Part shown: positions 6,955 to 14,471 of the stretch, piece after piece
Layout of the letters: each line of letters begins with the position of its first letter
Position numbering within the stretch: the stretch's first letter is position 1
Origin: JBDSRX01 sp047445235
Lineage (GTDB): Bacteria; Patescibacteriota; Dojkabacteria; J137
DNA: 19,058 nucleotides
Assembly: GCA_047445235.1 (NCBI GenBank)
Contig: JBLGEO010000095.1
Location: 1 to 19,058 of the forward strand
Direction of reading: 5' to 3'
Translations under genes and position numbers: made by a program
Notes under the pieces: model-generated
Seen by the model: only the letters and a program-made list of their open reading frames with translations
Database searches by the model: none
Told to the model about the DNA's origin: nothing

Positions 6955-7557
6955 ATGCACACTCTTCCAGCGCTACCGTACGAATTTAATGCACTAGAGC
7001 CACATATAGATGCAAAAACTATGGAAATTCACCACGATAAGCACCATGCAAAATATATTGAAAACCTTAATGCAGCTCTTGCTGGTCACGACGATCTAAT
7101 GGCAAAAGACATTACAACATTACTTAAAGAAATTGATCAGGTCCCAGAAGATATTAGACAAACAGTTATTAATAATGGAGGAGGTCACTTTAACCACTCA
7201 ATGTTTTGGGAAAGTTTAACACCTAATTCACCAAAGGAACCAACAGGAGAATTGAAAGAAGCTATTGATACAACTTTTGGAGGATTTGATAAGTTTAAAG
7301 AGGTTTTTACTGATTATGCTACAAAAAGATTTGGAAGCGGATGGGCATGGTTAGCAGTAGATGAGAAAGGATCTTTAGTTGTAATGAGTTTAAGCAATCA
7401 AGACACGCCTTTCATGTCTAAAATGAAACCATTGTTAGGCCTAGATGTTTGGGAACATGCATATTATTTAAACTATCAAAACAAAAGACCAGACTACATA
7501 ACAGCTTGGTGGAATATTATTAATTGGGATAAAGTAAACGAGTGGTATTTAAATTAA
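6955..7557 (+). CDS. sodA: Superoxide dismutase, Mn type by signature
   Basis: Converts superoxide to oxygen and hydrogen peroxide in the cytoplasm. The 200 residues are full length and align without gaps to E. coli MnSOD at the start. Metal ligands are H26 (in 'EIHHDKHH'), H81 (in 'GGHFNHSMFW'), D164 and H168 (in 'DVWEHAYYL'); the gateway Tyr34 is present. The features that separate Mn from Fe enzymes are G77 together with a C-terminal-domain glutamine (Q149 in 'NQDTP'), and both are of the Mn kind, although a cambialistic enzyme cannot be excluded. Next to H81 it has Phe79 where E. coli MnSOD has Ala. It begins a plus-strand run with a 3-nt gap to the next gene. There is no signal peptide and no Shine-Dalgarno. 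Confidence 0.93.
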   Translation: MHTLPALPYEFNALEPHIDAKTMEIHHDKHHAKYIENLNAALAGHDDLMAKDITTLLKEIDQVPEDIRQTVINNGGGHFNHSMFWESLTPNSPKEPTGELKEAIDTTFGGFDKFKEVFTDYATKRFGSGWAWLAVDEKGSLVVMSLSNQDTPFMSKMKPLLGLDVWEHAYYLNYQNKRPDYITAWWNIINWDKVNEWYLN

Positions 7558-7560
7558 TAT

Positions 7561-8082
7561 ATGGACAAACCAGTATTAGATATCAAACTGGAGGATTTAG
7601 TTAAATTAATCCCAGAAGAGAACCTTTTTCCCGGTGTAGATTTAAATGGTAAAGGACTGGACGAAATAGAAAGAACTATTTGGCTTAAAACAACTTACTT
7701 GTCAGTTGAGAATAGGGCAAGTGTAGCTGAGCTTATTTATAATTACAGGCAGCAGTTTGAACCAGAATGGTTAACTGAAAGCACTGAAGTTCTAGTAGGA
7801 ATTTATAAATTGATAGCAGATATTGAATTAAAGTTATGGAATAAAAGTCCAACTACAAGAAAAAGTAATAAATCTTGGACAGCAAAAGAGATCTATTTCT
7901 TAAGAGCAGCAATAGTAAAACCATCAATAGATCCATTGAGGCAAGACTTGCTCTTACCTTTAATGGATTTGATTTCAAGAATAAGAAACTTAGGGATGAC
8001 GCAGCAGTATATTGACATTTATAGAAAGAATACCGATACTTTAGAAACTTTTGGGATTAATGCAATACCTACTGAAGCTTAA
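7561..8082 (+). CDS. Unknown helical protein in the sod operon
   Basis: I do not recognise the family. The 173 residues look soluble and almost wholly alpha-helical. There are repeated amphipathic stretches ('ASVAELIYNYRQQF', 'TEVLVGIYKLIADIELKLW', 'LLLPLMDLISRIRNLGMTQQYIDIYR'), no cysteine, no signal peptide and no membrane segment. A basic, serine-rich linker lies in the middle (SPTTRKSNKSWTAKE). The ATG follows the sod stop by only 3 nt (TAA-tat-ATG), so the gene must be co-transcribed with sod; it may contribute to the same stress response, but this is an inference from position alone. Confidence 0.8.
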   Translation: MDKPVLDIKLEDLVKLIPEENLFPGVDLNGKGLDEIERTIWLKTTYLSVENRASVAELIYNYRQQFEPEWLTESTEVLVGIYKLIADIELKLWNKSPTTRKSNKSWTAKEIYFLRAAIVKPSIDPLRQDLLLPLMDLISRIRNLGMTQQYIDIYRKNTDTLETFGINAIPTEA

Positions 8083-8096
8083 ATTTAATTACTAAT

Positions 8097-8624
8097 ATGC
8101 TTACAATCTTTTTACCTGGATACTCTATAGAAAATCAAGAGGAGCAAGTGAATATTTCAAATGCACTCGAGGAAAATAATTACAAAGTCTATAAACATCA
8201 GTGGAGGCATTGGGAAGATCCGAATATTCAATGGGATCCAAGTATAGAGGTTACTAGAATTATGGATTTTATAAAAAACTCAGGTGAAACTGAGATTTCT
8301 ATCATTGGGAAATCAATTGGAACTTATATTTCTGTAAAAATCTTAAAGGTATTTTCTAGCCAGATTAAGTTAATGATTCTAATGGGTATTCCAGTAAAAG
8401 ATTTTGATGAAAAAGAAATAGAAGAATTTAACGTACTGGATTCTACGAATGTGCCATTGTATTTAATACAGAATAATAACGATCCACACGGAACAATTGA
8501 TGAAGCAAGAGAAATTTTAGATGATGCTAATTTCAAAGAACTCTTGATGGAGTCAGAAACCCATGAATATGAATATGTTGAAGATATTCTAGAAATTTAT
8601 CAAGAAAACTTCCAAATGGCTTAA
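8097..8624 (+). CDS. Small alpha/beta hydrolase-like protein
   Basis: The 175 residues show a minimal alpha/beta hydrolase fold of the YqiA/YcfP or KANL3/Tex30-like kind. The first strand ends in 'LPGYS' (oxyanion side), 'ISIIGKSIGTYIS' carries the nucleophile elbow G-K-S-I-G (Ser near residue 71), 'PLYLIQNNNDPHG' is the strand that ends in the acid Asp, and 'ESETHEYE' offers the catalytic His. All three triad residues are thus present. There is no lid domain and no signal peptide, so it acts in the cytoplasm. The substrate, an ester or thioester, cannot be predicted. It follows the unknown sod-operon gene by 14 nt and is probably in the same transcript. Confidence 0.75.
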   Translation: MLTIFLPGYSIENQEEQVNISNALEENNYKVYKHQWRHWEDPNIQWDPSIEVTRIMDFIKNSGETEISIIGKSIGTYISVKILKVFSSQIKLMILMGIPVKDFDEKEIEEFNVLDSTNVPLYLIQNNNDPHGTIDEAREILDDANFKELLMESETHEYEYVEDILEIYQENFQMA

Positions 8625-8626
8625 AC

Positions 8627-8646
8627 TACCATGTGAATGGTATAAT
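8627..8646 (+). promoter_or_regulatory. tsaD extended -10 promoter overlapped by an inverted repeat
   Basis: TGG-TATAAT (8638-8646) is a perfect extended -10. Six bases separate it from the ATG at 8653, which predicts a leaderless mRNA. A perfect 6-bp inverted repeat (TACCAT-GTGA-ATGGTA, 8627-8642) overlaps its upstream half. The arrangement CCAT-N-ATGG-TATAAT recurs before the glycosyltransferase gene at 15288. Confidence 0.65.
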
Positions 8647-8652
8647 TAGCCG

Positions 8653-9777
8653 ATGAAAAATTCAGACTTTAAACAAAATTTAATATTAGCAATAGATACT
8701 TCTTGTGATGAAACTTCTGTTGCTGTTGTAAAAGGTGACAAGGCTTTATCAAATCTTTATTCTTCTCAAATTGAACTCCATAAACAATATGGAGGTGTTG
8801 TTCCATCCATTGCAAAACTTGCACATCAAGAAAGAATAGATTCCATTTTAAAACAGAGTTTAAAGAGAGCGAAAATATCTTTGGAACAATTAGACGCGGT
8901 TGCAGTAACGCAAGGTCCTGGGCTAGCCATAGCTCTAGAAATTGGTATTCTAAAAGCAAAAGAGGTCGCAGAAAAATACAACAAACCATTAGTTTCTGTA
9001 AACCATATGGAAGGTCATTTACTTTCTGGATTGATTCATAGAAATTCAAAGTCAGATTCAAGAGATGAGGTTGAATTCCCTGTACTTGGAGTTTTAGTTT
9101 CTGGAAAACATACGGAATTAGTTTTAGTCGAAGATTTTGGAAAGTATAAAGTAATTGGAGAGACTTTAGACGATGCTTGTGGGGAATGCTTTGATAAATG
9201 TGGAAGGCTCTTAGGATTAGGTTATCCAGCAGGTCCAGCAATAACAAAATTTGCAAAGGAGAGGAGAGTGAATATTAATCTGGAAGTTGTACATAAAAAT
9301 ACTAGTGTTTTAGTTAAAGGAACAAATATTCATACGAATAAAGAATATTTTCTTCCTGTATCAATGGCAAATTCAGGTGATTTAAATTTTAGTTACTCAG
9401 GTTTAAAGACGGCATTTAGAGATCTAGTTAGTAAACTTCCAGAATTGGATGCAGAAACAATTAAAGATTTGTGTGTTGTTTTTGAGCATGCAGCATTATT
9501 ACAAATCATCACAAAATTAGAAAAGGCAATAAGGCAATATAATCCAAAAGAAATTTGGTTAGGAGGAGGCGTTGTTGCAAATGCAAGATTAAGAACTCTA
9601 GTTAGAAAGTCTGCTAAAGGATTGAAAGTTAGATACCCATCCTCTAAAAAATTAACAGGTGATAATGCTGCAATGATAGGTGTTGCTGCTAATTATTGTT
9701 TAAATCAGAATAGAGGAGTATATAGAGATTCTAAAGATTTCGATAAAATTGATAGAGAACCTAATTTAACTTTCTAA
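8653..9777 (+). CDS. tsaD: tRNA N6-adenosine threonylcarbamoyltransferase
   Basis: TsaD transfers the threonylcarbamoyl group from threonylcarbamoyl-AMP to A37 of ANN-decoding tRNAs (t6A), working with TsaB, TsaE and TsaC, none of which is in the window. The Kae1/TsaD ASKHA fold is clear: 'LAIDTSCDETSVAVV' at the start, 'YGGVVPSIAKLAHQERI', 'VTQGPGLAIALEIG', the metal-binding H118-x3-H122 in 'HMEGH', 'LVSGKHTELVLV', 'GRLLGLGYPAGPAI', 'FSYSGLKTA', 'GGGVVANARLR' and the third ligand D337 in 'GDNAAMIG'. At 374 residues it is longer than E. coli TsaD (337). Part of the excess is an insert of about 20 residues near 205-230 ('NINLEVVHKNTSVLVKG') before the 'LPVSM' strand. 'DDACGECFDKCG' has three Cys where most bacteria have alanine or other residues. 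The end overlaps the convergent gene by 4 bp. Confidence 0.95.
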   Translation: MKNSDFKQNLILAIDTSCDETSVAVVKGDKALSNLYSSQIELHKQYGGVVPSIAKLAHQERIDSILKQSLKRAKISLEQLDAVAVTQGPGLAIALEIGILKAKEVAEKYNKPLVSVNHMEGHLLSGLIHRNSKSDSRDEVEFPVLGVLVSGKHTELVLVEDFGKYKVIGETLDDACGECFDKCGRLLGLGYPAGPAITKFAKERRVNINLEVVHKNTSVLVKGTNIHTNKEYFLPVSMANSGDLNFSYSGLKTAFRDLVSKLPELDAETIKDLCVVFEHAALLQIITKLEKAIRQYNPKEIWLGGGVVANARLRTLVRKSAKGLKVRYPSSKKLTGDNAAMIGVAANYCLNQNRGVYRDSKDFDKIDREPNLTF

Positions 9778-10574
9778 TCTAGAGGCACAGGAGAAAAAGT
9801 TGTAAGCTTCTCTGACTTATCTAATGCGTGAATTATAATTTTGTATCTAGAAGAAAGCATTCTTAACTCTCCCAAACTCATAGCCTGCTTGGCAAAGTTT
9901 CCAACAACTTTAGGTAGATTTGTGTAATTCCCTTGTAAGAAAACGTATTCAATTGGAACTGTTTCTTGTCTCTCACCAAATCGGCTTGTAGATACATGCA
10001 CTTCCATTGGCTCAATAACAATAGATTCGTTTCTAATTTCTAAAGTAAAATCATCTTGAATGTGATGTCCTATATCTACTTTCCAGCTGTGATTTCCTCT
10101 CGCAAGAAAAATTGAATCGGAAACAATAAGAAAGTCTTTTATCTTTTTCTCAGTAAGGATGTAGTCGCTTAAAACATCAATTGTAAAATGCTTTCTATTT
10201 ATTGTTCTCTCAAGTTGAACCTCTCGATTTTTTACTACAGAATTTGATCTTCTATCAAGCGTCATTAGTTTTTCAGAATCATTTTCAAAAAGCTCATCGA
10301 GTAAGAAAGGTTGGTATTCTCCGTTTGTCATTAGAACTAAATCTAAATGTTGAGATAGAAATTCTAAATATTCTTTTTTTATAAACAATGGAATCCCTAC
10401 TTGACCATGATTAAATTTGTATGCAGATGAGTTAACAATGTTAGGGTTAAGCTCGTTATAGAATGTATTAGCAAAATAAGAAATTTCCGAAGCAGTTACA
10501 TCGTCTATTTCCTCCAGAGTTTTAATTTTTAGTTCAGATGTACCGAAAGGTATTCGACAAATAAAGTAAGTCAT
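9774..10574 (-). CDS. Unknown soluble protein, 266 residues
   Basis: I do not recognise the family. No signal peptide, membrane helix or cysteine cluster is seen (only one Cys, near the start). The N-terminal third is mixed alpha/beta ('MTYFICRIPFGTSELKIKTLEEI'). A polar segment with many charged residues follows (about 105-140), then a beta-rich part ('DFLIVSDSIFLARG', 'DDFTLEIRNESIVIEPMEVHVS') and a C-terminal helix plus strand ('LGELRMLSSRYKIIIHALDKSE'). Beta strands with alternating charged residues could suggest a binding role, but no motif supports a function. It is convergent with tsaD, sharing CTAA as both stop codons, and divergent from the pilus genes. Confidence 0.7.
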   Translation of the reverse strand: MTYFICRIPFGTSELKIKTLEEIDDVTASEISYFANTFYNELNPNIVNSSAYKFNHGQVGIPLFIKKEYLEFLSQHLDLVLMTNGEYQPFLLDELFENDSEKLMTLDRRSNSVVKNREVQLERTINRKHFTIDVLSDYILTEKKIKDFLIVSDSIFLARGNHSWKVDIGHHIQDDFTLEIRNESIVIEPMEVHVSTSRFGERQETVPIEYVFLQGNYTNLPKVVGNFAKQAMSLGELRMLSSRYKIIIHALDKSEKLTTFSPVPLD

Positions 10575-10595
10575 TTCAAAAATTAATTAAATGTG

Positions 10596-10601
10596 TATAA
10601 T
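10596..10601 (+). promoter_or_regulatory. -10 box of the pilN/pilO operon
   Basis: A perfect TATAAT lies 62 nt ahead of the ATG at 10664, so the leader would be about 55 nt, the longest in the window. The upstream TGTG is one base out of register for a TGn extended -10. The -35 is poor. This 89-bp gap also holds the unassigned promoter of the divergent gene starting at 10574. Confidence 0.4.
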
Positions 10602-10663
10602 GAAATAATAGAGGTTTCTCTACCTATTTTAATGGAAAGTTAGAAATTAAGAAATCAAATCTA

Positions 10664-11230
10664 ATGGCTAAATCTGTCACTTTTAACTTATTAAAACCAC
10701 TTCAACCTCCTAAGACCGCTTGGGATAAGATTTACGACTGGATTGTTGGTAAGGCAAGAATTGTAGTTTTAATTACTATAATTTTGATTGCAGCAGCATT
10801 TATTGCAAAGGTTATTGTAGATACAGATGCAAAAAATAAAAATAAACAAATAGATGCGCTTACACAGAGGTTAAGCTTTTATTCTGCTGAAGTAGAACCA
10901 AGATTAAGATTGTTAGCAACAAAGACAGATGTTTATCAAAAAATTTGGAACACTGCATCTTCTTATGCACCAGTTATTAAAGAAATATATTCATATGTTG
11001 ATAATCCAGGTGCTGATTTAACTATTAAAGCATCTGATGGAAAAGTTTCAATATTTGGAACTGAAGACTTAACTTTACTAAGACATTTAGAAGAATCATT
11101 AAGAAATTCACAATCGTTTACTTCTGTAAACTTTGGAAACTTATCAATTGATGGGCAAGACCTTCAAGATTCTAAGGGAGAATATTCAGTTACGGCAGTT
11201 ATAAAAGTATCCAAAAGACCACAAATTTAA
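10664..11230 (+). CDS. PilN-like type IV pilus inner-membrane protein
   Basis: PilN and PilO form the inner-membrane alignment platform that connects the pilus motor to the assembly machine. This 188-residue protein has the PilN plan: a cytoplasmic stretch with 'FNLL' (residues 7-10, compare the PilN 'INLLP' that binds PilM), one membrane helix near 31-53, a coiled coil (about 55-85), and a periplasmic-type ferredoxin-like domain with 'GADLTIKASDGKVSIFG', 'LRHLEESLRNSQSFTSVNFG' and a final 'YSVTAVIKVS' strand. The family's usual length is 180-210 residues. Its stop overlaps the next start (TAATG). PilM and the motor ATPases are not in the window. Sequence similarity among PilN proteins is low, so the call rests on layout and the partner next door. 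Confidence 0.7.
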   Translation: MAKSVTFNLLKPLQPPKTAWDKIYDWIVGKARIVVLITIILIAAAFIAKVIVDTDAKNKNKQIDALTQRLSFYSAEVEPRLRLLATKTDVYQKIWNTASSYAPVIKEIYSYVDNPGADLTIKASDGKVSIFGTEDLTLLRHLEESLRNSQSFTSVNFGNLSIDGQDLQDSKGEYSVTAVIKVSKRPQI

Positions 11231-11886
11231 TGGCAGAAAATATTGCAACAAAAACACAGGCGAGGCAAACAAGATTAAATGACTTGTTAAATACAGCTCA
11301 GAGAAAGACTTACTTTGTTGCTGCTGTTACAGTTCTATTTGTTATTGTAATGCTGTTAGTTGGAGTACTGCCATCTTACAGTGCTTTCACATCTCAAGCT
11401 GTACAAAACGGTAACAGACAAGTGGCTATTGATGCACTTGATACTAAAAGAACAACAATTGAAAACCTTTTGAAAGAAGAAGACACAAAAAAGACATTAC
11501 TAAGCGAATTCAACTTAGCATTCGCAACCAAAGACTATGACCAAATAAACGTACTTACTGTTGCTCAGAACTTAGCAATAAAGAACAATGTATCGTTACT
11601 TAATTCGACAATCACAGATATAGTTAATACAAACGAAATTATTAAAAAGTTTTTAGTTACAACTCAAGTAAAAGCACAAACAGTTAGTGAGACTTTGGAA
11701 GGAGGAAGAGAGGATTTAACAAACTATATTTCTGGTTTAGAAGAAAATGTAAACTTATTTGATGTTACAAGCGCAGTAATTTCGAGAAAGGTTGGAAAAG
11801 AGCTAGATCAAGCAGTACCAGGCAAAGAATTTAAAGTAACAATTCAATTCAATTTTTTCTATTACGTTCAAAACCCAACACCATAA
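11230..11886 (+). CDS. PilO-like type IV pilus inner-membrane protein
   Basis: This 218-residue protein has a 25-residue basic cytoplasmic start, one membrane helix (about 28-49), a coiled coil (about 65-100, 'ALDTKRTTIENLLKEEDTKKTLL') and a C-terminal alpha/beta domain ('VLTVAQNLAIKNNVSLLNSTITDI', then 'KEFKVTIQFNFFYYV'). This is the PilO plan, and it follows directly after the PilN-like gene with a 1-bp overlap, as PilO follows PilN in known clusters. The stretch 'INVLTVAQNLAIKNNVSL' matches the PilO 'l...L..lA..ngv.l' helix well. It is thought to form a heterodimer with PilN through the coiled coils. Direct sequence similarity is weak, as is normal for this family. Confidence 0.65.
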   Translation: MAENIATKTQARQTRLNDLLNTAQRKTYFVAAVTVLFVIVMLLVGVLPSYSAFTSQAVQNGNRQVAIDALDTKRTTIENLLKEEDTKKTLLSEFNLAFATKDYDQINVLTVAQNLAIKNNVSLLNSTITDIVNTNEIIKKFLVTTQVKAQTVSETLEGGREDLTNYISGLEENVNLFDVTSAVISRKVGKELDQAVPGKEFKVTIQFNFFYYVQNPTP

Positions 11887-11887
11887 T

Positions 11888-12112
11888 ATGAATAAAGGAT
11901 GGAAATACTTACTATATGCTGGAATCGTTTTCCTTATTGCTGCTGTAGCTTGGGAAGCTTATGAAGTAGCATCTGGGGAGAGAGGTGAGTTTAATCTTGT
12001 TGTTTTAGGAATGCCTAGGACTACTTTGTTTACACCTAATATGGACAAGCATCTTCAAGATGGAATCGATCCTAATGCAATAACTCCAGAAATTCCTGTT
12101 AGTTTTCCTTAA
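11888..12112 (+). CDS. Small single-pass membrane protein in the pilus operon
   Basis: The 74 residues contain one membrane helix (about 8-26) followed by a short acidic stretch (YEVASGERGEFN) and a proline-rich tail (TPNMDKHLQDGIDPNAITPEIPVSFP). I do not recognise a family. The ATG follows the pilO-like stop by one base (TAA-t-ATG), so it is certainly in the same operon and probably translated by re-initiation. Its place where pilP would be in a Gram-negative cluster suggests a third inner-membrane pilus partner, but there is no lipobox and no PilP-like domain. The end faces ftsK with a 12-bp gap. Confidence 0.65.
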   Translation: MNKGWKYLLYAGIVFLIAAVAWEAYEVASGERGEFNLVVLGMPRTTLFTPNMDKHLQDGIDPNAITPEIPVSFP

Positions 12113-12124
12113 AGCTTAAACCTA

Positions 12125-14353
12125 TTACTGAGACATTCCTTTGATACTTGCAATAAACTCTTCTGCATCTGAGATTAGAACTTCTCTTGGTTTAGCACCG
12201 TTCTGTGGACCAACAACTCCTAACTCCTCAAGTTCTTCAACTAATTGTGCTGCCTTGTTAAATCCAATATTTAATTTTCTTTGTAAGAATGAGCTTGAAC
12301 CTTTTTGGTATTGCACAGCAATTCTAATTGATTGTTCAAGCAAAGAGCCTTTTGCTAAAGTTCCATCTGCAACAAACCCATCAACTTCTTCTCCTGGTAG
12401 AATATGTTTCTCTGTAATTTCATTAGCATATTCAACTTCTGGTGCTTGAGATTTTATAAAGTCTACAATTCTAATTACTTCTTGCTGGTCTACAAACGAA
12501 CCTTGAAGTCTTGCTGATTTTGGTTTGTCTGGGGCCTTATATAATAAATCTCCATTACCCATTAAACTCTCAGCTCCAATCCTATCTAGAATAACTCTAG
12601 AGTCAGTAGAACTAGTAACACTCATACCAACTCTTCCAGGAATGTTAGCCTTAATAATACCAGTAATAACATTTACGGAAGGTCTCTGTGTAGCAAGTAT
12701 TAAATGTATTCCAACAGCTCTAGCTTTCTGCGCAAGCCTAACAATAGATGTTTCTGCTTCAACTCTGTTTGCTGTCATCATCATGTCTGCCATTTCATCA
12801 ATCACAATTACAATGTATGGCATTGCGGCAAATCCTTTCTTTTCGTTATATCCAACAATATCTCTAACCTGTTCCATTCTTAAGTTTGTATATCTCTTAT
12901 CCATCTCTGCTACTGCCCATTTTAATGCATTAACAACCTTATCCATATCGGTAATAACAGGTGTTAGTAAATGTGGAATATCATTGTAATCTGAAAGCTC
13001 AACTTGTTTAGGGTCAACTAGGATAAGCTTTAGTTCGTCTGGGGTCTTATTCATTAGAAGTGAAGAGATAAATGAGTTTGTTAAAACAGATTTACCAGAT
13101 CCAGTAGCTCCAGCTATTAGTAAGTGAGGCATCTTTCTGATATCTCCTATGATTGCTGTTCCATCAATATCTTTTCCAATTGGAACTGGTAACATCATCT
13201 TTGTATGCTGCATTTCATTAGACTCCATAAGTTCTTTAAATCTAACCATGTCCCTATTACTTCTTGGAACTTCAATTCCTAAGTATGTTGTTTCTGGAAT
13301 AGATTCTATTCTGACTGCTTTCGAGTCGACTCCCAAAGCTAAAGCCAAGTTTGCACTTAAACCAATTATTTTCTCAACTTTGGTTCCTAGTGGAATATTT
13401 AGTGCATATTGAATAATAGAAGGCCCAACATAACTTTCTTCAACTTTTGCATCAATTCCAAAACTAGATAAAGTTTGCTCAATAACTTGTGCATTCTGCT
13501 GGATTGCAGGTTCTTTACTTGAACCTTTTTTATAAGGAATTAATAATGAAAGCGGTGGCAGTTTCCAGTCGGGATACTTTAAATCTCCTTGTGTAAGGCC
13601 ATCTGCACCAATCTGACCTTCTTTAACCGCAACGTTCTCCTGGCTTTTAATTCTAGCCATTGCAGTTTTTACTTTTCGTTCGTCAATTTCGTTATATCTT
13701 GCTTCTTTTTCTTCTTTATCTGCCTCCTTTTTTTGTTTTAGTAGATTATTGAAATCTCCAAATCGCGCAGCTTTTTCTGGCTCTTCTTCTTCCTCTTCGT
13801 CATCATCTATATTTACAGAGAAGAAATTCCTTATTGCTGTAAATATTTTTGCAGAATATTCAATTAATTGGCTTATTGATAGTGATAATGCAACAGGAAT
13901 AAATATTAGAGTACCTAGAAATAAAATCAATCTTGTTGCAGGCTGCGTAGGAATGGTTTCCTGCATAATATTTGTAACAACAAAATATCCAACATTACCA
14001 CCTAAAATTTTATCTATTTGCCCAGAATATCTATATATCTCAAACTCTCCGGTTGCAAAAGAAGTTAGTAAACCCGGTACTAAGACAACTAAAATGCCTT
14101 GAGCTACCAAACTCCATGGTTTTGTAAATGGTAATTCAGAGCCAAGATAATGTAATCCTAACGAGAATAAAAAGAATGCAGTTAGTATTGTTGATTGACC
14201 AAAAAGGTTTCTTGTTTGTGTAAATATATTTGCCTCTGTAGAAACTGTAAAGATAGAAACAGCGAAGAATAGCGAAAGTAAAAGGAGTACTAAGCCTAGT
14301 ACTGTCTTAGTTTCTTTACTATCATAGGTAGGATGTTTTTTTCTTCTTGCCAT
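12125..14353 (-). CDS. ftsK: DNA translocase FtsK/SpoIIIE
   Basis: FtsK pumps DNA at the division septum to clear the chromosome and resolve dimers. The 742 residues are in family order. First come four membrane helices (about 17-38, 50-70, 78-100, 140-162), then a short acidic linker (DDDEEEEEEPE near 183-193) much shorter than in E. coli. The alpha/beta motor domain follows: 'YVGPSIIQYALNIPLGTKVEKI', Walker A 'GATGSGKS' at 415-422, 'LILVDPKQVELSDYNDIPHLL', Walker B 'VIVIDEMADMM' with D519-E520 and 'ATQRPSVNVITGIIKANIP'. Last is a winged-helix gamma domain with 'LLQRKLNIGFNKAAQLVEELE'. A gamma domain implies KOPS-like recognition motifs and a XerC/D-dif partner elsewhere. The start ATG gives MARRKK and is preceded by an extended -10. 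Confidence 0.95.
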   Translation of the reverse strand: MARRKKHPTYDSKETKTVLGLVLLLLSLFFAVSIFTVSTEANIFTQTRNLFGQSTILTAFFLFSLGLHYLGSELPFTKPWSLVAQGILVVLVPGLLTSFATGEFEIYRYSGQIDKILGGNVGYFVVTNIMQETIPTQPATRLILFLGTLIFIPVALSLSISQLIEYSAKIFTAIRNFFSVNIDDDEEEEEEPEKAARFGDFNNLLKQKKEADKEEKEARYNEIDERKVKTAMARIKSQENVAVKEGQIGADGLTQGDLKYPDWKLPPLSLLIPYKKGSSKEPAIQQNAQVIEQTLSSFGIDAKVEESYVGPSIIQYALNIPLGTKVEKIIGLSANLALALGVDSKAVRIESIPETTYLGIEVPRSNRDMVRFKELMESNEMQHTKMMLPVPIGKDIDGTAIIGDIRKMPHLLIAGATGSGKSVLTNSFISSLLMNKTPDELKLILVDPKQVELSDYNDIPHLLTPVITDMDKVVNALKWAVAEMDKRYTNLRMEQVRDIVGYNEKKGFAAMPYIVIVIDEMADMMMTANRVEAETSIVRLAQKARAVGIHLILATQRPSVNVITGIIKANIPGRVGMSVTSSTDSRVILDRIGAESLMGNGDLLYKAPDKPKSARLQGSFVDQQEVIRIVDFIKSQAPEVEYANEITEKHILPGEEVDGFVADGTLAKGSLLEQSIRIAVQYQKGSSSFLQRKLNIGFNKAAQLVEELEELGVVGPQNGAKPREVLISDAEEFIASIKGMSQ

Positions 14354-14380
14354 TAAATTTTAAATCTTAAATGTAGATCT

Positions 14381-14389
14381 ATTGTATCA
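14381..14389 (-). promoter_or_regulatory. ftsK extended -10 promoter
   Basis: On the minus strand TGA precedes TACAAT, fitting TGn-TANAAT. The leader would be about 20 nt to the ATG at 14353. No Shine-Dalgarno lies between them; the stretch is almost all A and T. Confidence 0.5.
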
Positions 14390-14395
14390 TAGGGT

Positions 14396-14425
14396 GTTGC
14401 TCGTTACGAGTTCGTGCTGAGAGTT
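14396..14425. repeat. Degenerate heptanucleotide repeat between ftsK and the methyltransferase
   Basis: GTT recurs with a 7-bp step at 14396, 14403 and 14410 (GTTGCTC, GTTACGA, GTTCGTG), then a decayed unit and a last GTT at 14423. Two units closely match those of the 2890-2924 array (GTTGCGA, GTTACGG). It fills the centre of the 118-bp divergent gap. An 11-bp palindrome (CTCGT-T-ACGAG, 14400-14410) is part of it. Confidence 0.5.
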
Positions 14426-14443
14426 TACAACAATAAATTATAG

Positions 14444-14449
14444 TATAAT
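14444..14449 (+). promoter_or_regulatory. -10 box of the methyltransferase gene
   Basis: A perfect TATAAT lies 22 nt ahead of the ATG at 14472. TTTACA at 14424-14429 looks like a -35 but the 14-bp spacer is too short to be sure. The predicted leader is about 16 nt. Confidence 0.45.
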
Positions 14450-14471
14450 TCATCAATTACCAAACAATATT

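Noticed and set aside
8669..9256. Long 195-codon minus-strand reading frame inside tsaD
   Set aside because: It is antisense to a strongly conserved gene, has a leucine-rich composition expected from shadow frames, and no promoter or start signal.
12141..14102. Several plus-strand frames antisense to ftsK
   Set aside because: Their serine- and isoleucine-rich composition reflects the reverse complement of the ftsK codons; the ftsK protein is full length and conserved.
12525..14353. 'AGAT' near residue 414 of FtsK as a flavinylation motif for ApbE
   Set aside because: It is part of the Walker A motif GATGSGKS and is cytoplasmic; no FMN-binding domain is present.
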